From Fratercula arctica (Eukaryota; Chordata; Aves; Charadriiformes; Alcidae), in contig CANTUZ010000011.1 of NCBI GenBank assembly GCA_947846985.1, forward strand, positions 32,979,589 to 33,043,588: DNA of 64,000 nucleotides. Direction: 5' to 3'. Positions 12,001 through 23,730 of the stretch are shown piece by piece (the stretch's first letter is position 1; every line of letters begins with the position of its first letter). Under the pieces are notes generated by a model. The model was not told the DNA's origin and did no database searches. It saw nothing but the letters and a program-made list of their open reading frames with translations. The translations under genes and the position numbers were made by a program.

Positions 12001-14324
12001 ACCAGAATATTAGTAGTAGTCTCTAAAAGAGATGAGTTATTTTTTTCAGTCTCAGAACTTCATACTTTTCATGCAGTGAATCCCTCACATTTATTTAGTC
12101 TTAATATTTTTCCCTGAGACGCACGAAGGCATAACAGAACTGCAGAATAGATGAGAGTTTTGTTAGGTGCATGATGCTTGGCAGATCTGGAACTTGTTTT
12201 TAAAGCAAAAATAAGTGAAAGGGCTCTGCTCCAAGGAAAAAGCAGTGTCTTTCTTCATACCTCCTTCACTTGAAAGTACTAATAAATAAAAACTGGGGGA
12301 CGGTGAAATCCTTAGTCCTCAAAGGACAAGTGCCTGACCATGGGAGTTACAGTAATACACTCATTGTAAATATGTACTGTAGGAGGGCATGACTTCTGCC
12401 TCTCTTTTGCTACTGGTCCTTCACATTTAGCTCTGGCAAAGTGAATCAAAATAGTAGGTCACTGAGATTAGTTCCATGGTGCCATTAATTCTCACTAAGA
12501 CATGAATCATGCAATTTTGAGTAGTTTTGCTTGTTTAAAGGCTGTAGATAATAGCGAAGTTAGGGCTGCAGACAAAAAAGTGAATAAACAGTGATTTCCA
12601 AAACAATTGGTCTCTATGTAAAGTGAATATATTCAGAAGGAAGAAAAAATACACTTACTTTAGAAGTGTTTTCTTTAAAAGACATTTCTAAAATGTCTAC
12701 TTCGTAGTCTAGAATAGTTCAATATAACTACTAATGTAGTAATTCTTAAAAAAACAGTTGCGCCAACTGAAGAAGTAGGACATTCGTATAGGAAATGGTC
12801 TAAAATGCAGAATAATGCACCTGGTGGTTAGATGTGCAGTGGCAGTATTAAAGTAATACAATCAAAATACTAATTAAGGGTTTTGACAGGCCTGTTACAA
12901 ATGCTATGGTTTCTAAATTTTGTTTTTCTTATAATCAAAAAGTTTAAAATTAAGTAAAGTTCCTGGTAACAGCATGGGGTAAATTTCTAATATCTGATCC
13001 TTTTTCCATTTATTTCATTTACAGACAACTTCAAGATTTAAAATAATTGTTGCTGATTAAAATAATTGTGTTTAAACATTAATAGATTTCATCATGCTTT
13101 CCTAAATGCATGATGATCTACTTTTTAAAATAGAATGCTGCTCTAATCCTTTAAATGTGTTCATTGTTTAGGAACTCATCCATATTGTCACTGAATTACT
13201 AGTTCATTCACAGTCTTGTGTATCTTTTTATAAAATGTTTTAAACTTTTTGTCACTTCCCGATTGAGAGCGCTAAACTGTTCTTTATGAGAAGCTATACT
13301 TACATTCTCCTGGTCAGCGTATTGTTTTTTATCTGTTAAGAAAATGGTTTCAGGCTCAAAAAAAAATTCTAGTAATTAAAAATAATTTAATTATTATAAG
13401 TGGTCTGTGTCTAAACTGAAACAATGAACATAAACAAAGATAGCAAGTAAGTCTGGTGATATCACACAGTCTGGTGAAAGGGTTTCTGTGAGTTGACAAG
13501 CACTTTCAGTTTTCACAGTGAAGAGGGTGCATGTTGTCTCTTGTGACTGGTTCCACCTGTCTTTGGAGACTGACAACTACCTTTTATGTTCAGGTTCCCT
13601 TAACTTCCTGTTGACTTCAGGTGAAATCGCAGACACTCAGCATGATCAGAGAGGGATATGCGAGTCTTCCAGTATCAGTCCCTTCACTTTCTACTGTTCT
13701 GATTCTTCAGCTGCACGTGTCTCTTAACTCACATTGACTTTTGCAGCCCTCAGATAACTTAAGTGCTTGGTATGAGACTTATACTAATCATCTTCAAAGA
13801 ATGCTGAATGTGAAAGATGATAATTTGTCTCAGAAGTCTCTGTCAAATATCTCTAGATGGAGTGGTTTCTATTGCAGCTGTTTCATATGTTTCTCTTTTT
13901 CTGTATTAAATGTTAAGCTCCTCTTTAATGGAGTCTAATGTTTTCCAGTGGGCACTCAACAACAAAGAATAATAGAAAAATGTGTATTAAAGATTATTTT
14001 TCAAAAGCATGAGAAAGTCTTCATTGTTAAAAGTAAGAGCTGATGATAAAATTACTAGTTTTACTTGGAATACAAGGAAAGGCAGGCAGCCCTGAGTACT
14101 TGATGCATGAAGAGAACATTTTCCATGACAGCATCAATATTAATATTTTTTTGATCTTAATTCTTTTGTGGTGGCACTCTGATGCAGTTGATATACATTC
14201 TGTACTCATGAAAAGTATTTCATAATACTTTCATATCTTTTAAAATATGATTGGGGGTTTGTTGTAAGATTTTTTTTTTCATGTCATATTCTATCTAAGA
14301 TTTCTTGTTTTGTTTTTTTTTCAG
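9058..14324 (+). other. Intron 1
   Basis: AT-rich sequence between the CpG island and the first CFAP20DC coding exon. No repeat family or further exon is recognised. The open frames are short and unsupported. Confidence 0.6.
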
Positions 14325-14415
14325 TGTAGTCTGTAAGTGTCTTTACTGATTGAGAAGCTGAAATTATTTTTTTTTTGCCTATGAAAGCTGGAAAATGTTT
14401 AAAAATCACTATCAG
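14325..14415 (+). CDS. CFAP20DC: CFAP20DC exon 2: start codon, residues 1-7
   Basis: The acceptor is a long T-run plus CAG (AG at 14323-14324) and the donor is CAG|GTAAAA (14416). The start codon is 14395-14397 in adequate context (A at -3), giving MFKNHYQ, phase 0 out. This matches the known start of the family. A second possible acceptor, GAAAG with AG at 14386-14387, follows another T-run. An out-of-frame ATG at 14381 (weak context, C at -3) precedes the true start if the upstream acceptor is used. Confidence 0.85.
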
Positions 14416-16672
14416 GTAAAACAATTTTATTTTTTACTCTTACATTTCACCTGAGAGCTCAATTTAAATGGCATATTCTGGGGGGCAAAAAGTCCAGATG
14501 CAGAAATGTTTTGGAATGTTTCATTATTTAGTATTTTTATAGACATGTTATGAAATAATGGGTAGCAGCTGATCCTGTCAGGTCTAGAATGGACCCAACA
14601 AGGTGTTACCAATGTCTTTGTCTGGTGTGCCTTCCCCACCATCTGCTTCCTCCCGGTCATGGAAGCAGGCCCAACTCTTAAGGTACAGTCAGACAAGAGG
14701 GGTTGGCTTATTCTCTTGGTCCAGCAAAATTTTGTGACAGCACTAGTTGCCTCATTCACAAATCTTATTATCCCTTTTACTGTTTCCTGGGCTCCCTTTT
14801 CACCATGCTTTGCCTCCCTTTCTCTGCAGCAGTCCCCTCCCAAGAAGGCAACCCACCTTTAATTACTTTTTCCTCACTGGTCCCAGATGTGCTGCATCTG
14901 TACCCAAAATTGTTATTTCTGATGCTGTTACCTAGGCTATCTCAGCTTTATATGGTATTTATGATACCATTGTCTAGGTGCTCTTGGCTTTGCAGGATTG
15001 TGCTCCCAAAAGATGCCCCATACTCCCCTCCAATTGATTGTGGAGTTTGACTCTTTTGTGTAACATCTCTTTGGCCACCCGTGAGATCCAACCATCCTCC
15101 ATGGCACTAAGTAACTTTTGTCAGCTTCTTATATCAGTGTTTGTTCAGCATTTCTCGTGTCGTGTCTGGTAGTTTTCCATGTCCTGTTCAGTTAGCTAAA
15201 CCTCAAATCAGGGCCTACTCAATAGCTGCAACATTAACAAAATGTATTTGTAAATATGGGAGGAAAAGCCACTTGTTTAAGATTTGCTGCAAACATATAC
15301 AACTTGTCATTTAAAAAAAAAAAAGGATTCTTAACTTTATGAGCTTGATCCTGTAGTCAAGGATCCTTAAATATGTCAAATAAGTTTCAAATTGATAGTA
15401 TGCCATATTTTTAATTTTTTTAATCCGTTATAAATTTAAAATGTATTTTAAAGTGCAGTATATGGAATGCCATTTTGAATCTCCTTAGAACTTAGTAAGT
15501 CTAATGACTGGAGTTAGCCATGTGACTGGAAGCTGCCAGGTGTAGGTGGGCAGAGGAAAATACGTAACTCGTATACAGTGCAACATTGTTCTCTGAGAGC
15601 ATAATCTGAGGAGCATTTATTTTGCTGGAAAGACTGCTCATTCCTCTTGCTCATTCTGACTTGTGTGCAATTGTTTGAGCAGCTGAACATGAAGAGAATC
15701 AGGGAGTGCAGGCAACCAGGAATGAGAAGGGAACGGCAGAGTTGTAATGATTGATTAGGTAAACCATGCTGCTGAAAAAATGCTTATCAAACTATAGGCT
15801 GAGTACTTCAGATGTCACAGAATGTGACATCAAATAGGAAAAATGTTGAAGCAAATAATTCCCTAAGCAAAGGTGATAAAGCCTATCTCCCCAAGAGCCT
15901 GTGGTTTGATTCTTTGATGTCTAGTAGGGCACGTGCTGTGTGTAAGGAATTTTTTTATCTGGCAGGGGCATTCATAATCTTTTTCCAGTATTAATTCTCT
16001 GATGCCTCGTGAAGGCTGCAGCAGCAGTACAGCCCTGACCTTTTTATGGTGATACTGTAGGATCAGATCTACTACAAGGCCACTTAAGTTGGCCCAGAGA
16101 AGACAGTAAATTTTTGTGAGTTTCCCACACTGTTTGGTCAAATCAGGCTGGAATTTGGTAACTAGTAGAAAAGTTACTGAGAAATGTCTTTGACATACTC
16201 ACATACATAGAGCAGAACATATTCACATACGTAGACAGATTGTGTAAACTTAATTTCCATAGGAAATCAGACAAAATATCCAATCTGCAACAGTTTTTAT
16301 TTTTTAGCAATGTTTTAAAGCTCACTTAATTTGGTGAGTTGTAGAAATAAACCATATCCAAATATAAATTGATAATTTCCTGCATGTTTTTAGAATGTTT
16401 ACAATAATTTTGCTTTTTAGAGAATGACATTATAAATAAAATAATTTGAAATATTGCATGGTATTCCTTCAGTTTTATGTTCTGATCCTCTAGTAAAGCC
16501 AAATATTGACTATATGGATTGCTATGTTTAGTAGTCTAGAAGTTATTAATATTCTGCTGTCTGACTGATCAGTAATACTGAGTGTGGGGAGGGATTGTAC
16601 TGATCTTGACTGTTGCTGATTCAATGCTGAACACTTGCTTGGATCATGTATCCTTAAACCATTTTATCGTAG
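14416..16672 (+). other. Intron 2
   Basis: It includes a less AT-rich stretch at about 14,560-15,150 with overlapping open frames on both strands (the largest is 138 codons, minus strand, 14427-14843). I do not recognise these as a gene or a known repeat. The rest is plain AT-rich intron. Confidence 0.55.
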
Positions 16673-16762
16673 GGTGGCCCATTTGTTGAAATATTCAGTG
16701 CTCAAGGCAAGAACCCAGGAGCAAAATGGAAGATTTTTGGTAATCCATCAGCTATATGGAAA
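16673..16762 (+). CDS. CFAP20DC: CFAP20DC exon 3: residues 8-37
   Basis: Acceptor TCGTAG, donor AAA|GTAAGT, 90 nt, phase 0 to 0. It encodes [20 protein letters not shown] and then [10 protein letters not shown], the first strand region of the CFAP20 domain. The FSAQGKNP motif and the Trp residues are typical of the family. Confidence 0.95.
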
Positions 16763-17253
16763 GTAAGTTTTTAAAGAAACTTATAAAACCTGTAAAACAG
16801 AGAAATGTGAATGAAGCTTAAAATTAGAAGGTAATGAGGGCTTTGACCTCACAGTGGGGTTGTCACTTGCAGTTCTGTCATTACGGCAGACTGACTACTT
16901 AAATTAGTTCTTTATGCCTGCTTGCAGACTAGGTTGGTCACAGCATAATTTTATAGTTCAAATATTTAGAAAGTAATTTTGCTATTCTGATAATTAACGG
17001 ATTGAGTTGGGCCCATTGGATCATGAGTCCTGTCTGTCGGCATTATTTGTTCACAAAACATGCAAGTAAAGGACATGTTTCTATGGATTATATCATTACC
17101 ATCATATTTGAACTACTGTCGTACTTGCAGTGCTGTCTGCCATTTGTGATTTTTTTTTTTTAAAAAGTAGCTTTGCATGTTAGTAGCATGGTTGGTTATG
17201 AGGAGAAGAATTCTATCAGGATGCTTATGTTTGTTTATTGTTCCTTTTTGTAG
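16763..17253 (+). other. Intron 3
   Basis: A short 491-bp intron with consensus GTAAGT and a TTTTTGTAG acceptor. Nothing else is seen in it. Confidence 0.85.
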
Positions 17254-17347
17254 GAGTATGATAAAGAAGTAAAAGGCTTTGTTTTTGTACTTGAAGGAAG
17301 CAGCCAAATCAACAAAATGCAGCTACCAAAGGAAACTAGACAAACTC
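17254..17347 (+). CDS. CFAP20DC: CFAP20DC exon 4: residues 38-68
   Basis: Encodes [20 protein letters not shown] followed by [11 protein letters not shown] plus the first base of Leu69. Acceptor TTTTTGTAG, donor CTC|GTAAGT, phase 0 to 1. The FVFVLEG core strand of the CFAP20 domain is clear. Confidence 0.95.
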
Positions 17348-17828
17348 GTAAGTATCAAAGAATTAAATGTCTGTGATGTTCTGATTATTAAATCAGTCGT
17401 ATATTGGAATGTAAAACTTCCATTAAACTCTCCCTTACTTTGGGTGTAATTCGGTATTAGCCAAGTGTTTTTTCATTAACTTCTTAGATCAGTTTAAAAT
17501 AAGTAAAAGCTATAGAAATACCATATTTAAGTAAGTGCTGTAGGGAAGATCCTTGTTGATACATGTTGTCCTAGTGCTGCTAGGTTCACTTCTGTACCTG
17601 ATCCTGCTGCGGACTGATGTCTGGCAAATAACTTCTGACTCCATTCAGCACTTACTGAAGTCAATAATTCTATTGGCATTACAGAATATGAAATAGGTTC
17701 CTGTTCTCTTTCTCATTTTACTTTTTAAAGTATTTTTACTTTTATGTATCAAGTAAGCACTAGCACTACAAGGAAGTTATAACAAATTTCAGCCGTGTTT
17801 ATGTAGTCAGTCCTTGATGAGTACTATG

Positions 17829-17833
17829 GAGTG
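17829..17833. repeat. Target-site duplication, left copy (GAGTG)
   Basis: Identical to 18520-18524 on the other side of the solo LTR. Confidence 0.85.
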
Positions 17834-18519
17834 TGTCGTGGTTTTGGCCAAATTGGCCAATGGCCAGTGACAGATGCTCCCCCCCAGCCTCTCGTGCACG
17901 GGGAGGAGGGGGAGAGATAAAGAGAGATTTAGGAGTTTAGAAGAAACTAAACTACTTTAATGAAATATTAAGAATAGAATAAAAAAGGAAAATAATGAAA
18001 TAGATACAGTATATACAAAACTGTATTAAGCTGCCAGGATGTCACCGGCAGGCACTGGGGAAGTTCCAGAGTTGGAGTCAGGAACACACCGATAGGGATC
18101 AAAGGCCTATGAACAGACAGGGTCCTCCTTAGACATCAGCCATGGAAGGAAGAGAGCTGACCCTTTGATCCCTCAGCTTGTATACTGAGCATGGGGCAGA
18201 TGGGATGGAATACTCCTGTTGGTCAATTTTGGGTCACCTGTCCTGTCTGCTCCTCCCCACAGGTGGGACCCCTCTACACTTTTCTGCTTCTGGCCCTCTA
18301 ACAGGGCAAATAACAAGATTAGCTGACCTTGGTTGTTATAGCAATAAGTAGAAGCAAGAGCCTTGCTGCATACCATTCCTTGGCACAAACTGTCTTATCA
18401 CTCTGAATGAACCGCTTCAGACATAACATGCTGTTAATTTCAGAGAGTTAAAAGAGGCCTAGCTAAGAAATAAAATTGCTGAACAGAAAGTTGGTTCTGT
18501 TTTACCTCAAACCAGGACA
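17834..18519 (-). mobile_element. Solo LTR of an avian endogenous retrovirus, antisense
   Basis: A 686-bp block bounded by TG at 17834 and CA at 18519, flanked on both sides by the 5-bp direct repeat GAGTG (17829-17833 and 18520-18524), a perfect target-site duplication. On the minus strand it begins with TGTCCTGGTTT-type sequence, has a TATA-like TATACAAG near its middle and an ATTAAA poly(A) signal (plus-strand TTTAAT at 17956-17961), and lacks any internal gag/pol region. It is therefore a recombined solo LTR. The 5-bp duplication is compatible with an ERVL-like group; the subfamily is not assigned. Confidence 0.85.
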
Positions 18520-18524
18520 GAGTG
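18520..18524. repeat. Target-site duplication, right copy (GAGTG)
   Basis: Identical to 17829-17833. It pins the LTR boundaries to the base. Confidence 0.85.
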
Positions 18525-19930
18525 TTTCCTCAGGTTGTCTACTACTTACACCAGAATAAACCAGAATCAAAGCAGTTTGTTTCTCAGGGCATACAGCAAT
18601 CATCATAATTATGCCTTTAACTCCACTGTAGGGTATTATACCTTATAAGACTTGTAGTAATAAATTGAGCTGGTTTAGAAGTAACTGCTGGCTTCTGAAG
18701 AAAAATTGAAATGGTGATTTTGGTCAAAAGAAACAGGAATCTTCTAGTATACTTCTCATGCAGAGTATATAACTAGAAATTTTTTTTTCCAAACGTACAC
18801 AAAAATAATAGGAAATTATATAGTCTGATCATGCACTAAGGCCTTGAAGATTAATCTGATTTCTGTAAAAGAAATTTACTATTTTCTTCAGTATAATAAA
18901 TATTAGTCTAATGTATCTTTCTGAGAAATCCAACTTTAATTTGTTTATTGCAAATGTTAGAATAAACTGCTACAGCCTAAAATGTGGATTGAGAATTAGC
19001 GTTGTGGATTATCACTGCTAATAGTTTGGTTTTAAATTTACTTTAGCTAGTGCTGCAATACTGCAGTCAAATTTCCATCTGTTACCATTCTGTCTTCTCC
19101 TGTCTCTTCCTCTTTTGAGGTGTATGTAGCTCAAGTACTTCACTTATGTCAAGTATACAATCTCCCAGTTGTACTGTAATCGGAGTACTCTTCCAAAATA
19201 AAAGATGTTATATGTAATTTGAAATTTTAAAGTGTCATTTGACCCGCAAAAGAAGGAAGTTCTGAATTGGCATTCTTTAGAAGAGGAACTAATGTTGATG
19301 CTGAGTTTTGTTAAGCCAATGAAGAGCAGCCTGTACCCTCCCTGATGGAATAACTAAGAAAACAACATAGGGTTCAATTCAGACCGCTTTGTACTCTGTG
19401 TTTTCCCTTGATAGCTACCTGAATCTCGAAAGACTTCTGTTTGTTGCCTCAGTTAAATCAGTTCTTATGAAAATCAGAAGCCTACACTGAGCATTGTTGT
19501 CATGGTCTGGATTGCATTTTTACCCAAGGGGTTTTCGAAGTTGTTTAATGAGGTGTGCCTTGTCACAAACGTGAGAGCAAGTTTCATATGACTATAAGGT
19601 AATCTTGATAGGAAAGTATTACTTTATTTTATAATTCCTGTGGGATATTTGGTGTATGCATGTTTGTGGAACACAATGTAGCATTGCAAGTAAAAAAAGG
19701 TTCCTTTTATTTTCATGAGAACCATCAAAGCCACAGATGGGACTTTTAAAACAGCACTTTTATTGAGCTTGAATTGGTTTTCTTCAGGTTTTTCTTGTTG
19801 TATGTTGTGTTAACATTGGGAAATAGTGTTGCAGGAGTATAGCTGTATGGTACAAAATTGAAATGCTCAATTGTGAAACATGCATCTGCACGCATACAGC
19901 ACATGTGCTTAATTTTTTTCCTGTTTCTAG

Positions 19931-20003
19931 TGGGACTGATCCAGCAATTTCTGACACTTCAGATTTTTGTGCCACTGGGACAAGACTTCTCCATTGAGTT
20001 ACT
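19931..20003 (+). CDS. CFAP20DC: CFAP20DC exon 5: residues 69-92
   Basis: The acceptor is CTGTTTCTAG and the donor is ACT|GTAAGA. It completes Leu69 and encodes GLIQQFLTLQIFVPLGQDFS then IEL, with two bases of Leu93. Phase 1 to 2, 73 nt. This is the conserved hydrophobic core of the CFAP20 domain (LQIFVPLGQDFSIELL). Confidence 0.95.
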
Positions 20004-22697
20004 GTAAGATGCATAAAATTTCCTTGAATACTTAATATAAAGTCAATGCCTGATTGCAGACATTAATTGTAGTGGCAGATTTTGCATTAAAGCATGGTGA
20101 CTTATCAAGTCAATAAGAAGTAATTAAGCTAATGAGATCATTATTTCATGGATGTTTTAAACACTGACATTCCTTTGAAGACAGAACAAGCTCTAAAAAA
20201 CAGGATGGTATAAAATCTGAGGAAATGGGACATGAATTTATAAAACGTGAAAATATTGGCTCATGAGGGTCTCCTGAAAATTTGTGAGAGATTTATGAAT
20301 AACTATTCCAGGGCCCTTTGGTTCAGGGCAAAAAGAAATATATATTCTAATAATAGGGGGGAAAAACCCAACCAAAAAAGTCATAAAAAGCTGGAATAAT
20401 TTGGAGTGCTCAATTGGTATAATTATATCTTGTAAGGAAAAAGAGACACAGTTGAAACAGACCTTTTTTCATTAGTTTGACATGGAATGTTTTAATACAG
20501 TTTTAAACTTGGGCAATTGTCAGTCATTGAACACCATTTCTGCCTTAGTGGCACCATCTGTTTATAACCAGCGCAGCCCACTCGGCTTTGTAGCCAGTAG
20601 AACATCTAAGATTTGGATTAACAAAAGACATATTATGCCATTAGAAACCCTGCAAGAAAAGATGGGTTGAAGGATATGCAATTAAACTGAGTAAAGTCAA
20701 TGCCGAATTTTATATTTGTTTGTCTTTGTGTAGGTTTGCGTTTATCTGAATCCATAGGTGTCAGCTTTTCTTGACTGTCTGAAGTCTCTTGTGTCTGGAA
20801 TAAGGGGAAACAACCTTTGTAGGTTTAAGTCAGAGGACAAAATGAGATGCTGAGAAAATATCATTCCAACTATACTGTAGTAGAGAAACTGTTCATTATA
20901 ACCTGAATAATCTATTTAATGAAATTAGGATGGTGTGCTATTTCATGTTGCCGGGTAATTCTGTTATCTTTTGTGCCTTCACGTAAATACAGTCATCTTG
21001 GAGTATTTTGTTATATTAACAAAGAATATGCTATTGTGAATTGAGTCATATTTATTAAAATTCCTCAGTCAATATATAACAATCCATGCAGGTATTTTAG
21101 TTGCAGTGGTTTGTGAGTTAGTGGGCATTTATAACCTGCCATTAAAACCATGTTTGTAACATTATACATTCCTCTGTGGCATGCTTAATTTCTAATGTGA
21201 TTTTAGAATCTGAACAAAGGATAAAATAACGTATTTAGCACAGATCTTCACCAGAGCCGTATTTTTGCTTCTCCATGGAACATGGGAATTTGTGAGAGAA
21301 CACTGGGTATATATACCTAAAAAGTACAATCTCATTTGTTCCCCACTTAGTGTAACTGTATGCAGAAGTTAATAAAACTTCTTTAAAAATAAATTTAGTT
21401 CTAAAATTTTGTATTAGAAATCAAGTGTAACTTATTGATGTACGTATAAACTCTTTCAAGAATTGCAAAATAGACAGTGTTATTTTATCCTAGCAGACTC
21501 ATGATAATCCAGTAAATAATGTAGACAAGTCCTCCTTGCTTCATGTGACTGCCATTCAGTTCTCTTCATTTCAGATGTTTTGAAAGGAATCTCTTGCTTG
21601 TTTGTGGACAGAATATTGATTGTGCTGGTCCTTCCTGGAGTTTAATGTTCGAAAATGGTTTCTTACATAATCTGACTACTTACTACTGAATCTTTGAGTA
21701 GCTTCAAGTGAAAATTGATAGCATACCAAGCCATCAAATTTACTTTATATAAAAAACACTTTGGCAAGTTTTGTAATAGCTGCACATGATGCTTTATGGT
21801 ACATTTCTTCCTCTCCCATTCTGTATAGAGATGGAAATATGAATTTAGTTTGAGCCTCATCCTCTCTTTCGCATTCTGTTCAGTGACTGATCTGATCAGC
21901 AAACAAGAATTTCTTCAAGGCCATCCATCACTGCTGGCATTAGCTGGGCTAAATCTTCTAACTCGCTGCTATCAACCAGTCATGCAGGATTCCTGTGATA
22001 AATACTGAATATGCAAGCAACTGTTTAAATTAGCTGATTTGCCTTTTCTTAGAAGAAATTTAAGTAGAATTTTAGAGACTTTGTTAGATGGCATGATTAG
22101 AAGAGTATTGCCACATTAACAATGTATTGATCTGCCTAAAAATGTGTAAAATAGGTTTTTGGATGGCTGCACAAATAGTTCAGTAGATATCCAAATGTTT
22201 TCTCTGTTCTGTTGTCACCTTGCAGGATTTTGTCATCTATTTCTGGTCTTGTTGTTTGAGAAGAAATGATTACAAACACATCCAAAACTTAGATCTTCTT
22301 TTCTGTCATAAAGAGGTTATCTGTTTGCATTCTTTGCAAATCTATCATCAATTAAGTCTTATCTCTAATTTTCCAGCTTTCTCTTGGGTAGAAATAAAAT
22401 ATTACTGTATTTTAAGATCCAAGAAAAAAATTTTAAAACCTAAATTTAATACTGCTCTGTACTTGTTACAAATATGAGATTTGGTATAAATATTTTGGAT
22501 ACTGAACTGTGTTATGAGGGAAGGAAAGAGAACTTGTCCAGATGCTAATAAAAAATATCCGGAGCAGCAATCAATTCCCATTATAGTACTCCTTCATTCT
22601 GGGTAGCAACTTGGAAAAAGATAGAAGTGAAATTTGCCAGTGGTACTAAAATTAAAAACTGTCCAGCTGGCAAGCAGATGTACAGAATTTAACCCAC

Positions 22698-22769
22698 CTT
22701 GACGGGTTAAATCAACCCATCAAGAAAGATAAACTTATCAAGAACTTATCTTATCAAGAAAGATAAACT
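22698..22769. repeat. Small inverted and direct repeat cluster
   Basis: An 11-bp inverted repeat with one mismatch (CTTGACGGGTT 22698-22708, AACCCATCAAG 22714-22724) around a 5-nt loop is followed by a 17-bp direct repeat, ATCAAGAAAGATAAACT, at 22719-22735 and 22753-22769. It looks like local slippage or duplication; no function is implied. Confidence 0.6.
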
Positions 22770-22994
22770 CACCTGAAGGTTTTTGATACTTATTTCTCCT
22801 CAGGACTATTGGAATAAACACTGGCTATTTTTTTTAATCAAATTATAATTATTTGGCTTCATATCTGATGTGATTTCATTAGTCAGTAGAATTATTACCA
22901 CAGTTGTTTTCTCCCACTACATGTAGTTTCATGAAGATACTAAGATATTTTTCCCCCTTCTGTTTTTGTCACAACCATGTGCAGACAGGAAAAG

Positions 22995-23730
22995 TATAAG
23001 ATCATAGTTGAGGCTGGGAGGGACCTCCAGAGATGGTCTAGTCCAACCCACCTGCTCAAAGCAGACTCAGCTAGAGCAACTTGCCCAGGACTCCCTCCAG
23101 CTGGGTTTTGATTCTCTGCAAGGATGGATGATGTACAGTCTCTCTGAGCAACCTGTTCCAGTGTTCAGTCACCCTTACAGTAATTTTTTTTGTATGTTTA
23201 AAGAAAATCTCTTGTATTTCAATTTGTGCACATTGCCTCTTGTCCATTTAAATACTGGTGAGGGAGAGTCTGGCTCAGTCGTCTTTATTCCCTCCCATCA
23301 GGTATTTACACACATTAGTGAGATCCGCCCTTGAACTTTCTCAAGGCTAAACAATCCCAGCTCCCTCGACCTCTCCTCCGAAGTCAGATGCTCTAGTCTC
23401 TTAATCATCTTCATTGTCCTGAGCTGGACTCACATCAGTATGCCTGTGTCTCTCCTATCAGAGCTGAGCATTGGACCCAGCACTCTAGCTGTGGTCTTAC
23501 CAGGGCTGAGTAGGAAGGATCACCTCCCTGGACCTGCTGGCAATGCTCTTCCTAATGCAGCCCAGGATGCTCTTCACTTTCTTTGCTGCAAAGGTGCTTT
23601 GCTGGCTCGTGGTCAACTTCTTGTCCATGAGGACTCTTAGGTCATTTTGTACAAAGTTGCTTTCCAGCCAGTCAGCCCTCAAGCTGTACTGGCGCATGGG
23701 ATTGTTGCTCCACATTTACAGGACTTAGAG
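22995..23730 (-). mobile_element. CR1 LINE, 5'-truncated, antisense
   Basis: The minus strand encodes the C-terminal part of CR1 ORF2 (for example NNPMRQYSLRADWLESNF and ILGCIRKSIASRSREVILP at about 23,500-23,715), then runs through the 3' end to ATCATAG-type sequence at about 23,000. Frame breaks show it is dead. Typical 5'-truncated avian CR1. Confidence 0.9.

Larger units (their letters stand above)
17348..19930 (+). other. Intron 4
   Basis: Carries the antisense solo LTR at 17,834-18,519. Elsewhere AT-rich with no recognised element. Confidence 0.8.

Noticed and set aside
14427..14843. 138-codon minus-strand open frame in intron 2
   Set aside because: No family resemblance, no splice context, and overlapping frames are open on the other strand, as happens in less AT-rich sequence. 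Possibly part of an unrecognised repeat.
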